From an uncultured bacterium (GTDB lineage Bacteria > Cyanobacteriota > Vampirovibrionia > Gastranaerophilales > Gastranaerophilaceae): 18,256 nucleotides of DNA. This document shows positions 1 through 7,463 of this stretch, in pieces. Below the pieces are notes generated by a model, which searched no databases, was not told where the DNA came from, and saw only the letters and a list, made by a program, of their open reading frames with translations. The stretch lies in NCBI GenBank assembly GCA_902489575.1, contig CABUAQ010000034.1, forward strand, positions 1 to 18,256. The letters are read 5' to 3'. Numbering within the stretch: the stretch's first letter is position 1; each line of letters starts with the position of its first letter. The position numbers and the translations under genes were made by a program.

Positions 1-2
1 AG

Positions 3-389
3 ACAAAAACTATAACAAATTCTTCCGATCCTTGTTGTACTTATGATGAAATTAATAATTCTATTGATGTTTGTCAAGAAGATAAAGAGTTGGTGGTTAA
101 TATTAGGCAAACGCACACCGGGTACAGAGATAATCAATATGTGGTATTTTTATATTCTGATTTTACCAAAAAAGAAGTTATGTCTGCACCAACAAGTATA
201 ATAGTAAAATGGTTTCATCGCGGGAATACGGGAGCTCAAGATTACTGGGCATCTTGTGTAGTTCCTGCTGGTAGTTGGTCTTGCTATTATACTCCGCCAT
301 TTTTGGATTCTTATTATATGCTTGCACCTGCAAGTAAAGGTTCTGCAACTCCAATTTTAGATGGTTATAAGTATAAATTTTATTATTAA
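3..389 (+). CDS. Partial protein, C-terminal 128 residues, function unknown
   Basis: The frame is open from the left edge (codon at 3-5) to TAA at 387-389, so this is the 3' part of a longer gene rather than a short ORF starting at the TTG near 90; no ribosome binding site precedes that TTG. The visible part has several Cys (a CC pair and single Cys further on), is rich in Tyr, Ser and Trp, and ends in Lys-Phe-Tyr-Tyr. It has no membrane segment. The composition suggests an extracytoplasmic beta-rich domain of a secreted or surface protein, but no family was recognised. The next gene has its own promoter, so the two are probably separate transcription units. Confidence 0.6.
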   Translation, partial: TKTITNSSDPCCTYDEINNSIDVCQEDKELVVNIRQTHTGYRDNQYVVFLYSDFTKKEVMSAPTSIIVKWFHRGNTGAQDYWASCVVPAGSWSCYYTPPFLDSYYMLAPASKGSATPILDGYKYKFYY

Positions 390-425
390 TTTATTCTTAT
401 TCATATATGATTTTATATATTTCAT

Positions 426-439
426 ACCTTGCTCAAGGT
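426..439. promoter_or_regulatory. Palindrome ACCTTG-CT-CAAGGT overlapping the kinase -35 region
   Basis: Two 6-base arms separated by two bases form a perfect dyad. It covers the place where the -35 box of the kinase promoter would lie (429-434, given the -10 at 452-457 with a 17-base spacer). An operator is possible. Alternatively it is a weak transcription-stop hairpin for the gene ending at 389, though only a short T-rich stretch follows. Confidence 0.35.
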
Positions 440-448
440 TTGTTCTGG

Positions 449-457
449 TGATATAAT
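449..457 (+). promoter_or_regulatory. Extended -10 promoter TGA-TATAAT of the histidine kinase operon
   Basis: A consensus TATAAT (452-457) is preceded by the TGn extended -10 element (449-451). The ATG of the kinase follows after exactly six bases, so the predicted transcription start coincides with the A of the start codon. No Shine-Dalgarno sequence is present. This predicts a leaderless mRNA. Confidence 0.6.
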
Positions 458-463
458 CATTGT

Positions 464-2272
464 ATGAGCGACAGTCATAAGGTAAGTTTTACTACTCAAA
501 ACCGTTTAATTATTTTTGGATTAATTTTGAGCACATTGCTTATTATGGCAATTGCATTGTTTGCTACTGTAAATATCCAAAAAAATCTTAATGAAAGTTA
601 TCAAAGTTTTGGTCAGGTTATTTCAAAAATTCTGGCAATTGAGAGTGTTGAAATTACGAAAGATGCTTCCAAAAAAGAAACTTATGAGTTGTTAAAATCA
701 CATTCCGATTCAATTCTAAAATCTCATCCGGATATTGTTTTTATTGAGTTTAGAGATAAAAATGGAAAAATAATTTATAATGCTAAAAATAATTTTCGTG
801 AAAATTCAAAAAGACCAAGTCTTTCTGTCAGTTCTCCTATGATTAATCTTTTAGATAATTCAAATATGGGTTCTGTTACAGTCGGTTTATCGGGTTCTAT
901 TGTTGGTAAGGTTTCATCTACAACAAGGGCATCTATTCTTTTTGTATTTGTTATTGTTTGGCTTGTCTTTGCTTTTGTAGTTTTAATCAATACGTATCTT
1001 ATAACGAGAGAATTGAGAATTTTGCATGATGGAGTTCAAAAAATTTCTTCAGGTGAATTTGGGTATAAAATTGAAGGAAAAGATGTTAGTGACGAAGTTC
1101 AGGAACTTTTTGATGCTTTTAACTATATGTCTGCAAGGTTAAACGTATATGAGGAGCAAAATATTGAACAGCTTACCCTTGAACGCAATAAACTGGAAGC
1201 AGTATTAATGAGTATTGCAAACGGGGTTGTTGTATGTGATAACAATGATAAAGTTACTTTAATCAACAACCATGCAAAAGAATTACTTGAATTGCAAGAG
1301 GATGAACTTTTGAATACTAATATTCAACATTACGTAGATACCGAAGGAGAATATTGTTTTGCTGAAAAAATTGATGAGTATAAAAAATTGTCACTTGAAG
1401 ATAAATCTTCTAAACCGGTTACATTTAATATTACAATTGACGGGCATGTATTAAAATCAATTATTTCGCCTATGTTTACACAAAATCGTGATTATGTCGG
1501 GTATATCATTGTACTTATTGATGTAACCCGTGAAATTGAAATGGATCAGATGAAATCACAGTTTATTTCAAATGTATCCCATGAATTAAGAACTCCTGTT
1601 ACCGTTTTAAGAAGTTATATTGATACTTTGTATAATTACGGAAGTGAGTTTGATGAAGATACCAAAAAAGAATTTATTGGAACAATTAATACGGAAATTA
1701 TTCGATTAAATCGTATGGTTAATGATATTTTAGATTTTTCAAGGCTTGATTCTAATGCAAAAATTGAAAAGTCTGAAAATGATATTTCTAAACTTGTTGA
1801 TGATTGTGTATCTCAAGTTGAGATTTTATTAAAAGAGCATAATTTAAAAATAAATGTGGAAAAAGATAATGATATTCCGCTTTTAATGTTTAATTATGAC
1901 AGCATTGCAAGAGCTTTGATCAATTATCTTTCAAATGCGATTAAATATGCTCCGCAGGATTCTACTATTACCGTTCGTCTTTACAAAGAAGTTGAGAACA
2001 ATCAAGTTACTGTAACTGTAAAAGATGAGGGTATTGGAATTGCTCCGGAATTTCAGAAAAAAGTTTTTGAAAGATTTTTCCGAATTGAAAATAAAACCCA
2101 TAGTGTGAAAGGTACAGGGTTGGGACTCCATTTAGTTAAGACAACTATTGAAAAACATCACTTTGGTCATGTTTTTGTAGCATCTCAACCTGGGCAGGGT
2201 TCTACTTTTGGTTTTTCTTTGCCAATTGATTTAACTCTTGTTGATGGGGCTATGAATGAAGATTTAGTTTAA
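464..2272 (+). CDS. Membrane sensor histidine kinase, WalK/PhoR/NblS type
   Basis: 602 residues. Membrane segments at about 14-36 and 156-180 bracket a short extracytoplasmic sensor domain of about 120 residues. A HAMP linker follows (about 180-230), then a PAS domain (about 240-355, with NGVVVCDNNDKVTLIN), HisKA with the phospho-acceptor H373 in SNVSHELRTP, and a HATPase_c domain with N box (N487, N491), G1 box DEGIGIAP (521-528), F box ERFFR and G2 box GTGLGL (550-555). All catalytic motifs are intact, so an active kinase is expected. The TM-HAMP-PAS-HisKA-HATPase order is that of Firmicute WalK/PhoR and cyanobacterial NblS/Hik33. No response regulator is adjacent; its partner must be elsewhere. 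The gene starts directly downstream of an extended -10 box with no ribosome binding site. A 59-residue membrane protein follows 17 bases after the stop. Confidence 0.93.
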   Translation: MSDSHKVSFTTQNRLIIFGLILSTLLIMAIALFATVNIQKNLNESYQSFGQVISKILAIESVEITKDASKKETYELLKSHSDSILKSHPDIVFIEFRDKNGKIIYNAKNNFRENSKRPSLSVSSPMINLLDNSNMGSVTVGLSGSIVGKVSSTTRASILFVFVIVWLVFAFVVLINTYLITRELRILHDGVQKISSGEFGYKIEGKDVSDEVQELFDAFNYMSARLNVYEEQNIEQLTLERNKLEAVLMSIANGVVVCDNNDKVTLINNHAKELLELQEDELLNTNIQHYVDTEGEYCFAEKIDEYKKLSLEDKSSKPVTFNITIDGHVLKSIISPMFTQNRDYVGYIIVLIDVTREIEMDQMKSQFISNVSHELRTPVTVLRSYIDTLYNYGSEFDEDTKKEFIGTINTEIIRLNRMVNDILDFSRLDSNAKIEKSENDISKLVDDCVSQVEILLKEHNLKINVEKDNDIPLLMFNYDSIARALINYLSNAIKYAPQDSTITVRLYKEVENNQVTVTVKDEGIGIAPEFQKKVFERFFRIENKTHSVKGTGLGLHLVKTTIEKHHFGHVFVASQPGQGSTFGFSLPIDLTLVDGAMNEDLV

Positions 2273-2289
2273 TTGCGTGGGCAGGAGAA

Positions 2290-2469
2290 ATGTTTGAAGT
2301 TATTTTGGTTATTATCATGGGCGTAGTCTTGATAACTCATCCTGTGTTCAAAAGTACCATACCCGGTGCAAATGACCCGCATAATGTTGCTGTTGTCGGA
2401 GCTGTTGCTGTCACCATTTTTATCATTTATTCTATTTACGTCTTTATAAAATCCAAAAAGCAGAAATAA
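2290..2469 (+). CDS. Small two-helix membrane protein, 59 residues
   Basis: ATG at 2290 follows AGGAG (2283-2287), a good ribosome binding sequence although close to the start. The frame runs 59 codons to TAA at 2467-2469. The protein has two hydrophobic helices (about residues 2-20 and 33-54) separated by a short polar loop containing PGANDPHN, and ends in a basic tail (KSKKQK), which predicts a hairpin with the tail in the cytoplasm. It lies 17 bases after the histidine kinase and is probably cotranscribed, so it may be an accessory or modulator of the kinase; that is inference from position only. No family recognised. The stop lies three bases from the stop of the convergent TPR gene. Confidence 0.65.
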   Translation: MFEVILVIIMGVVLITHPVFKSTIPGANDPHNVAVVGAVAVTIFIIYSIYVFIKSKKQK

Positions 2470-2472
2470 ATA

Positions 2473-4074
2473 TTAATCAAACAGTGCGTTAATTTTATCA
2501 GTAATATCCTGAGGGTCGATTTCGTTAGTGATTTTATTCACATCTTGCGCAATCTGGTATAGTTTAGCAGCCTCAATTTTATCGCCTGTTATTGCAATTG
2601 AACGGGCAAGATTAAAGTGTGCAAGAGCGTAATTCGGATTACATTCAACAGATTTTTTGAACATTTCTATTGCTTTTTGTACTCTGCCTAGATCGTCAAG
2701 ATAAATTACACCCAGATTATTGTATGCAATATCGTAATTTTTATCAAATTCAATAGCAAGTTCATATTCACGTATAGCTTCATCTGTATCACCTTTGCCC
2801 CAATATAAAAATCCTAAATTACAATGAATTTTTGCATTTTTCGGATCAAGATCAAGGGCGTTTCTATAAATAGCAAGAGCATTTTCATAATCTTCTTTAT
2901 CATAAAAAGCACTGCCAAGATTTACATAAATGTCAATATCTTCAGGGGTTAAAAGGTATGCGCTCTGGTATGATGTTATTGCAGCATCCAGGTCTTGTTT
3001 GGCTTCCTGAAATACAAATCCTAAAGTTTGGTTAACAACGCTGGTCCATTCTTTATTAGGGTTTAGTGTAACTGCGGTTTGAAAATGTGATACCGCACCG
3101 TCAATATCACCTTTTATGTACAGAATATTTGCCAAATTCGAGTGAAATTCGGGCATGTTTGGCATAATTTGTATAAGTTTTTTATAAATCTCAATAGCGT
3201 TATCATAATCCCCTAAATCTTCATAGGCTTTGCATAAGTGGCGGTATGCAGGAATATTAAGATTATCGAGCCAGATTGCCATTTTATATTCGGTAATAGC
3301 ATTTTCAAATTGTCCCAAAGTTGAATAAATATCACCTAAAAGGCAGTATAGCGGAACAAATCCCGGTGCTTTTTCAACCGCATCAATATAAATATCCAGG
3401 GCTTCATCCAAGCCTTTTGATTGAATTTTTAAATAGCCTTGTAAAAGTATTGGGATGAACTTTGTGTATGTAAGTGCTTCTTTAACTTTTTTTATCGCCT
3501 GCTTATCAAATGGCAGTGTAAAAATTGCCATTATATATTCATAAGTTGATTTAAGTTTGTTTTTAAATACTCTAAATGATGAAACTTTGTATAAATTATG
3601 CAAAAGATAGTGTGAACATGAACTGGCAAAAGGTGCATATCGAATAGCTTTTTTGGCATTTGTTTCAGCATCTAAAAACCTTGCTTTTTTCGTATAAGTT
3701 TCTGCGAGCATATGGTAGGCTTTTGCATATTTCGGATCTTTTGATATAGCATTGTCAAAATAGTTTACAGCTTTATCCATATCGCCTTTATAAAATTGTG
3801 CCATACCTATTTTGAAATAAATTTCAGCAGAATCAATGTACGATTCTAAAGCAATTTGGTATTCTGTTATTGCTTCGTCGATATACTGGCATGATGAATA
3901 AATATCCAGGTGCCAAGCCAAATACAAATCACCTAATCTTAAATGAAGATCGGCATTTGTCGGGTCTTTTTGTAATCCTATCTGGCATAATTCTATTGCG
4001 GATTTTACGTTGCCTGTTTTTATTTCTTTTTTTATTTTCTTATCTAAAAGTTTTGTATCATTTTTCATATTCAT
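2473..4074 (-). CDS. Large cytoplasmic tetratricopeptide-repeat protein
   Basis: The preferred start is the ATG at 4072-4074, preceded by AAAGAG about eight bases upstream, giving 533 residues; the frame can be extended to a GTG at 4092, which has no better signal. There is no signal peptide or membrane helix. After a lysine-rich N terminus almost the whole protein consists of TPR units of about 34 residues with the W-LG-Y-A-F-A-P pattern, for example the stretch NLGSAFYDKEDYENALAIYR and its neighbours; I count roughly a dozen. A less regular basic segment with hydrophobic positions interrupts the array near residues 165-215. TPR arrays are protein-binding scaffolds; no catalytic domain is seen and the partner is unknown. 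It is monocistronic, divergent from the condensing-enzyme gene, and its stop is only three bases from that of the convergent small membrane protein. Confidence 0.9.
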   Translation of the reverse strand: MNMKNDTKLLDKKIKKEIKTGNVKSAIELCQIGLQKDPTNADLHLRLGDLYLAWHLDIYSSCQYIDEAITEYQIALESYIDSAEIYFKIGMAQFYKGDMDKAVNYFDNAISKDPKYAKAYHMLAETYTKKARFLDAETNAKKAIRYAPFASSCSHYLLHNLYKVSSFRVFKNKLKSTYEYIMAIFTLPFDKQAIKKVKEALTYTKFIPILLQGYLKIQSKGLDEALDIYIDAVEKAPGFVPLYCLLGDIYSTLGQFENAITEYKMAIWLDNLNIPAYRHLCKAYEDLGDYDNAIEIYKKLIQIMPNMPEFHSNLANILYIKGDIDGAVSHFQTAVTLNPNKEWTSVVNQTLGFVFQEAKQDLDAAITSYQSAYLLTPEDIDIYVNLGSAFYDKEDYENALAIYRNALDLDPKNAKIHCNLGFLYWGKGDTDEAIREYELAIEFDKNYDIAYNNLGVIYLDDLGRVQKAIEMFKKSVECNPNYALAHFNLARSIAITGDKIEAAKLYQIAQDVNKITNEIDPQDITDKINALFD

Positions 4075-4144
4075 AAAATAGCTCTTTAACACTTATTTTA
4101 ATTAATTTTATATAAAAAAGCAAGTTAATTAATATAATTTTGTG

Positions 4145-4168
4145 TATAATAGAACTTATTAAGTGAGG
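4145..4168 (+). promoter_or_regulatory. -10 box TATAAT and ribosome binding site of the condensing-enzyme gene
   Basis: TATAAT lies at 4145-4150 and is preceded by TGTG. No good -35 box is seen at the expected distance. GTGAGG at 4163-4168 lies eight bases before the ATG at 4177, giving a conventional leader of about 20 bases, in contrast to the leaderless layout of the kinase and TPR promoters. Confidence 0.55.
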
Positions 4169-4176
4169 ATATTTAT

Positions 4177-5487
4177 ATGACAGACAACAGAATTTATTTT
4201 GTAGATGTAACGAACAGAGATGGTGTACAAACTTCACGCCTGGGGCTTGCTAAGCTTGAGAAGACAATTATTAATTTGATGCTTGATGATATGGGAATTA
4301 CTCAATCGGAGTTTGGGTTTCCCACAACCCAGCATGAAATAAATTATTTAAACGGTAACTTAGAGCTTGTAAAGCGTGGGGCGATCAGGACCACAAAACT
4401 TTCAGGATGGATGAGGGGTATATCATCAGATGTTGAGTTGTCGTTTAAAAATGTTCCTCAACTGCAGTATGTGAATCTTTCACAATCAACATCAGAGCAG
4501 ATGATTAATGGGAAGTATCAGGGTAAAAAGACTCCCGACGATATTATCAGAATGACAAAAGAGGCTGTAGAATGCGCGGTTGATAAGGGTGCAAAAATTA
4601 TCGGGGTTAATGCTGAAGATGCTTCCCGCAGTGATTTGGATTATTTAATTAAGTACGCAACAGAGGCTAAAAAATCCGGGGCACATCGTTTCAGGTATTG
4701 TGATACTTTGGGCTTTGAAGATCCAAAGACTTCTTACGATAGGATTTATGCAATAGCCAAGGCTGCTCAAATGCCTGTAGAACTTCATTTTCATAATGAT
4801 TTAGGGATGGCTGCAGCCTGTTCTGTTATGGGAGCTAGAGCAGCAATAGATGCCGGTGTTGATGCTTACATTAACACTGCAATAAACGGTATGGGTGAAC
4901 GTGCAGGTAATGCGGATTTGGTATCTTGTCTGTTGGCTTGTTTAAAATCTGCCGGATTTAAAGATAAATATAAAATTGATGAGAATATAAAACTTGATAG
5001 AGCCTGGCATTTAGCTAAATATACAGCTTATGCTTTCGGGGTAAGTATTCCTATAAATCAGCCTGCTGTTGGAGATAATGCTTTTGCTCACGAATCAGGA
5101 ATTCACGCAGATGGTGCATTGAAGGACAGAAGAAATTATGAATTGTATGATTTTGAAGAACTGGGTCGTGGTGAACCTGAGATTATTGAAACAGGCCGTA
5201 TGATTACAACAGGTGAGTATGGTGGAATTAAAGGTTTCCGTAACGTATATAATAATCTTGAACTTGAATTTAAGGATGAACACGAAGCAAGAAATATCTT
5301 GGAGCTTGCAAGATATGCAAACGTACATACTCAAAAACCTTTAACTACAAGTGAATTGAGATTTATTTATTATTATCCTGATATTGCAGCTCAGGTAATG
5401 ACTGTTTCTCCGTACTATGAACCGGTTGGTGCAATAAAAGACAGAGTGGAATATGAAATAGCCTATCCGCCTGAACGAGTTATTTAA
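4177..5487 (+). CDS. Homocitrate/2-isopropylmalate/Re-citrate synthase family enzyme
   Basis: 436 residues, a DRE-TIM metallolyase fold of the acetyl-CoA condensing group. The first strand carries DVTNRDGVQ (residues 10-18) with the Asp and Arg expected to bind metal and act in catalysis. Further family motifs are NAEDASR (145-151), CDTLG (175-179), HFHNDLG (204-210; H204 and H206 as metal ligands), NGMGERAGN (237-245) and AHESGIHADG (304-313). The C-terminal part is short and lacks the full LeuA leucine-binding domain, so this is not a standard LeuA. Homocitrate synthase is the usual label, but no nif or lysine genes are nearby; the NRDGVQTSRLGL start and SEFGFPTTQHE context recall clostridial Re-citrate synthase, which makes citrate from acetyl-CoA and oxaloacetate. 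The 2-oxo acid substrate cannot be fixed from sequence alone. Confidence 0.85.
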   Translation: MTDNRIYFVDVTNRDGVQTSRLGLAKLEKTIINLMLDDMGITQSEFGFPTTQHEINYLNGNLELVKRGAIRTTKLSGWMRGISSDVELSFKNVPQLQYVNLSQSTSEQMINGKYQGKKTPDDIIRMTKEAVECAVDKGAKIIGVNAEDASRSDLDYLIKYATEAKKSGAHRFRYCDTLGFEDPKTSYDRIYAIAKAAQMPVELHFHNDLGMAAACSVMGARAAIDAGVDAYINTAINGMGERAGNADLVSCLLACLKSAGFKDKYKIDENIKLDRAWHLAKYTAYAFGVSIPINQPAVGDNAFAHESGIHADGALKDRRNYELYDFEELGRGEPEIIETGRMITTGEYGGIKGFRNVYNNLELEFKDEHEARNILELARYANVHTQKPLTTSELRFIYYYPDIAAQVMTVSPYYEPVGAIKDRVEYEIAYPPERVI

Positions 5488-5497
5488 TTTCTTGTGA

Positions 5498-6223
5498 TTA
5501 AATTTTATATTCGATATTATGTTTTTCGAATAATTGATTGAAGAAATTTGAATTATTTTTTAAATCTTCCACGGTTAATTGCATGTTCATGCCGTAGTCA
5601 AATAGATTATTTTTAGGTTTATTTTGAGATAGGAGTATTTGTTGGATGTACTTTTTAGTTAATTCACAGCTTTCCTCTCTTAAATTTCTTTGCGTTTCGG
5701 CTTGAGGAAATTGTTGTATTTTTTCTATTATTGATAGAGCTTGTTTAATAAATTCTTTCGGAAGGTTAAATGTATTTTTTATGATGGTTTGTAGTGCGTA
5801 ATCTCGTTCTGCAAAGGTTTGAAAGTGCGGTTGAAATTTGTATTTAGAGTGAAATAGTACTGCTGTATCTTTGGAATAAATATCAAATGTAGATAGTTTA
5901 TTTTCAAGCATTTCAATAATGCTTGCCAATCTTAAAATTTCACCAAATCTGTAACTTTTTTGTCTGTATTCTTTTTCAACTTCAATTGAAAATCCGAAAA
6001 TATTGCCGGTTTCATTGTCCATTGAAAAGATTTCTCTGCCCAGTAATTTGTTTTGTTTATTTTTTATTTCAATAATAAATCTGTTGTAATGTTCTTCAAG
6101 CGGAGATGTTGAAACCTTTAGCCGGTCTAATACTGGATTATCAATATCAAAAGAGCAGAGCTTGTAAGGTTTGCTTCGCGGGGCAAAAGTATATGTTGGT
6201 TTTACTAAAGTGTTAAGTTTCAT
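5498..6223 (-). CDS. GNAT-like acyltransferase-fold protein, function unknown
   Basis: 241 residues. The central part (about residues 70-135) fits a GNAT core: a strand ending in FGFSIEVEKEYRQKSYRFGEIL resembles motif A (R-x-x-x-x-G acyl-CoA pyrophosphate loop), followed by a helix and the stretch TAVLFHSKYKFQP, like the F-Y-x-K-x-G-F motif near the GNAT C terminus. The usual glycines of the CoA loop are reduced to one, so activity is uncertain. The helical C-terminal part of about 100 residues is not part of a standard GNAT. Start at the only nearby ATG, with AAGG very close upstream. It follows mnmA on the same strand after 75 bases, and its stop lies ten bases from that of the convergent condensing enzyme. 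Confidence 0.6.
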   Translation of the reverse strand: MKLNTLVKPTYTFAPRSKPYKLCSFDIDNPVLDRLKVSTSPLEEHYNRFIIEIKNKQNKLLGREIFSMDNETGNIFGFSIEVEKEYRQKSYRFGEILRLASIIEMLENKLSTFDIYSKDTAVLFHSKYKFQPHFQTFAERDYALQTIIKNTFNLPKEFIKQALSIIEKIQQFPQAETQRNLREESCELTKKYIQQILLSQNKPKNNLFDYGMNMQLTVEDLKNNSNFFNQLFEKHNIEYKI

Positions 6224-6230
6224 TACCTTA

Positions 6231-6290
6231 TTTATAAATCTTCTAAAATGAAAATTTGCATAAATTTTATATATTATTAAGATTTATAAA
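6231..6290. repeat. Nested inverted repeat between mnmA and the GNAT-like gene
   Basis: The outer arms are TTTATAAATCTT (6231-6242) and AAGATTTATAAA (6279-6290), 12 bases each. Inside lie AAAATTT (6251-6257) and AAATTTT (6262-6268) around GCAT. In RNA the interval could fold into a long AT-rich hairpin with a second one inside. It could be a weak terminator, a processing site or a stabilising structure; the AT content makes chance pairing fairly likely. Confidence 0.4.
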
Positions 6291-6298
6291 TTCTTGTT

Positions 6299-7351
6299 TT
6301 AGATGTTTATTCCGCCGCCAATCAAGTGTCCGTCGTTCAAGTCATAAATTACACCGGCTTGTCCGGGAGTGATTGAGTTGACCGGTTCGTAAAATGTTAT
6401 TTCTGCTGTATCATCTATGATTTGTATGTGTGCTTTTTTTGCTTGCATGTTATACCTGATTTTAACCATAGCATCAAACTCTTTTTTGTTGAACGGGTAG
6501 GAAAAACTTAAATCTTTTATTGCTAACTTTGAGCGAAGGTCATCTTCTTTTTTCCCAAGATAAACGATATTTTTATCAGCATCAATATCTATTACGTATA
6601 GCGGATATGCTGCAGCAATCCCTATACCTTTGCGCTGCCCTATTGTGTATTGATAATGTCCACGGTGTGTGCCAAGTTTTTTGCCTGTCGAAATTTCAAT
6701 GAAGTCTCCCGGAATTTCTCCAAACTTATTTGTTAAGTATTTTTTTATTGTATTTGGCTTTTGGATAAAACATACATCCTGGCTTTCTTTTGATGATTTT
6801 GGAGGTAAATCATAATCATAAGCCATTTGTTTTACTTGAGATTTTTCGTAATCATACAGCGGGAAAATTGTTTTGGATAATTGTTTTTGTCCGAGCCTGT
6901 ATAAAAAATATAACTGATCTTTGTGTTCGTCTTTTGCAGGATAAAGTTTATAAAACCCGTCTTCAAATTTTATATCAGCGTAGTGTCCTGTTGCAAAAAC
7001 ATCTGCACCAAGTTTTTCTGTTGCATAATCAAAAAGTTTACCCCATTTAATAAACTGGTTACACATTATACAAGGATTTGGGGTTTTACCGTTTTTGTAT
7101 GATGTTTCAAAATAATCAATAACATGACTTTTAAAGTCTCCGCATACATTCAGAATGTGATGTTCTATTCCTAATTTGTCTGCAACGGTTTTTGCATTGT
7201 GACAAACAGTTTCAGCAGTTTGGGTGTTAACCATTTTTCCTGTCAGACCTATTACCTTATACCCTTTTTGCTGTAAAATTAATGCTGTGACAGAACTGTC
7301 TACTCCACCGCTCATTGCGACTACTGCTGTTTTTGTATTATTCTTTTCCAT
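6299..7351 (-). CDS. mnmA: tRNA-specific 2-thiouridylase MnmA
   Basis: 350 residues from the chosen start. MnmA activates U34 of Glu, Gln and Lys tRNAs with ATP and thiolates it to s2U in the cytoplasm. The PP-loop ATP motif SGGVDSS is at 14-20, the adenylating/nucleophile Cys is in NPCIMCN (C97), the second catalytic Cys is in SQDVCFI (C194), and THRGHYQYTIGQRKGIGI is the family signature before the beta-barrel domains. The start is the ATG at 7351, preceded by AAGGAAG; the in-frame ATG at 7378 overlaps the -10 box (7377-7382) and would not be transcribed. The sulfur donor partner is not in the window. Length is slightly below the usual 360-370 because the loop after GLTGKMV is short. Confidence 0.95.
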   Translation of the reverse strand: MEKNNTKTAVVAMSGGVDSSVTALILQQKGYKVIGLTGKMVNTQTAETVCHNAKTVADKLGIEHHILNVCGDFKSHVIDYFETSYKNGKTPNPCIMCNQFIKWGKLFDYATEKLGADVFATGHYADIKFEDGFYKLYPAKDEHKDQLYFLYRLGQKQLSKTIFPLYDYEKSQVKQMAYDYDLPPKSSKESQDVCFIQKPNTIKKYLTNKFGEIPGDFIEISTGKKLGTHRGHYQYTIGQRKGIGIAAAYPLYVIDIDADKNIVYLGKKEDDLRSKLAIKDLSFSYPFNKKEFDAMVKIRYNMQAKKAHIQIIDDTAEITFYEPVNSITPGQAGVIYDLNDGHLIGGGINI

Positions 7352-7376
7352 ATTTAGGTTCTTCCTTTTGATTTTC

Positions 7377-7406
7377 ATTATCCGATAAAAGGTGATGGTT
7401 TTGCAA
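7377..7406 (-). promoter_or_regulatory. mnmA promoter, TTGCAA-N18-GATAAT
   Basis: On the minus strand, TTGCAA (7401-7406) is followed after 18 bases by GATAAT (7377-7382). The predicted start near 7370 leaves a leader of about 20 bases with AAGGAAG before the ATG at 7351. This is the reason for rejecting the upstream in-frame ATG at 7378. Confidence 0.55.
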
Positions 7407-7434
7407 GTCTTTAAGATGATAATTATTTGTTGTA

Positions 7435-7463
7435 TTTACCCCCTTATCCCTTTATGTTATAAT
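7435..7463 (+). promoter_or_regulatory. Promoter of the TPR operon, TTTACC-N17-TATAAT with TGn
   Basis: TTTACC (7435-7440) lies 17 bases before TATAAT (7458-7463), which carries the TGn extension at 7455-7457. The ATG of the secreted TPR protein (7470) begins exactly six bases after the -10 box and there is no Shine-Dalgarno sequence, so the transcript is predicted to be leaderless. TATTTACCCC at 7433-7442 also occurs twice between cobO and the cyclo-ligase gene. Confidence 0.6.

Noticed and set aside
90..389. A stand-alone 99-residue gene starting at TTG 90
   Set aside because: The frame continues upstream without a stop to the window edge and the TTG has no ribosome binding site.
4177..5487. 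NifV of a nitrogen-fixation cluster
   Set aside because: No nif gene is nearby and neighbouring genes are unrelated.
7352..7378. Upstream ATG of mnmA at 7378
   Set aside because: It overlaps the GATAAT -10 box, whereas the ATG at 7351 has AAGGAAG in front.
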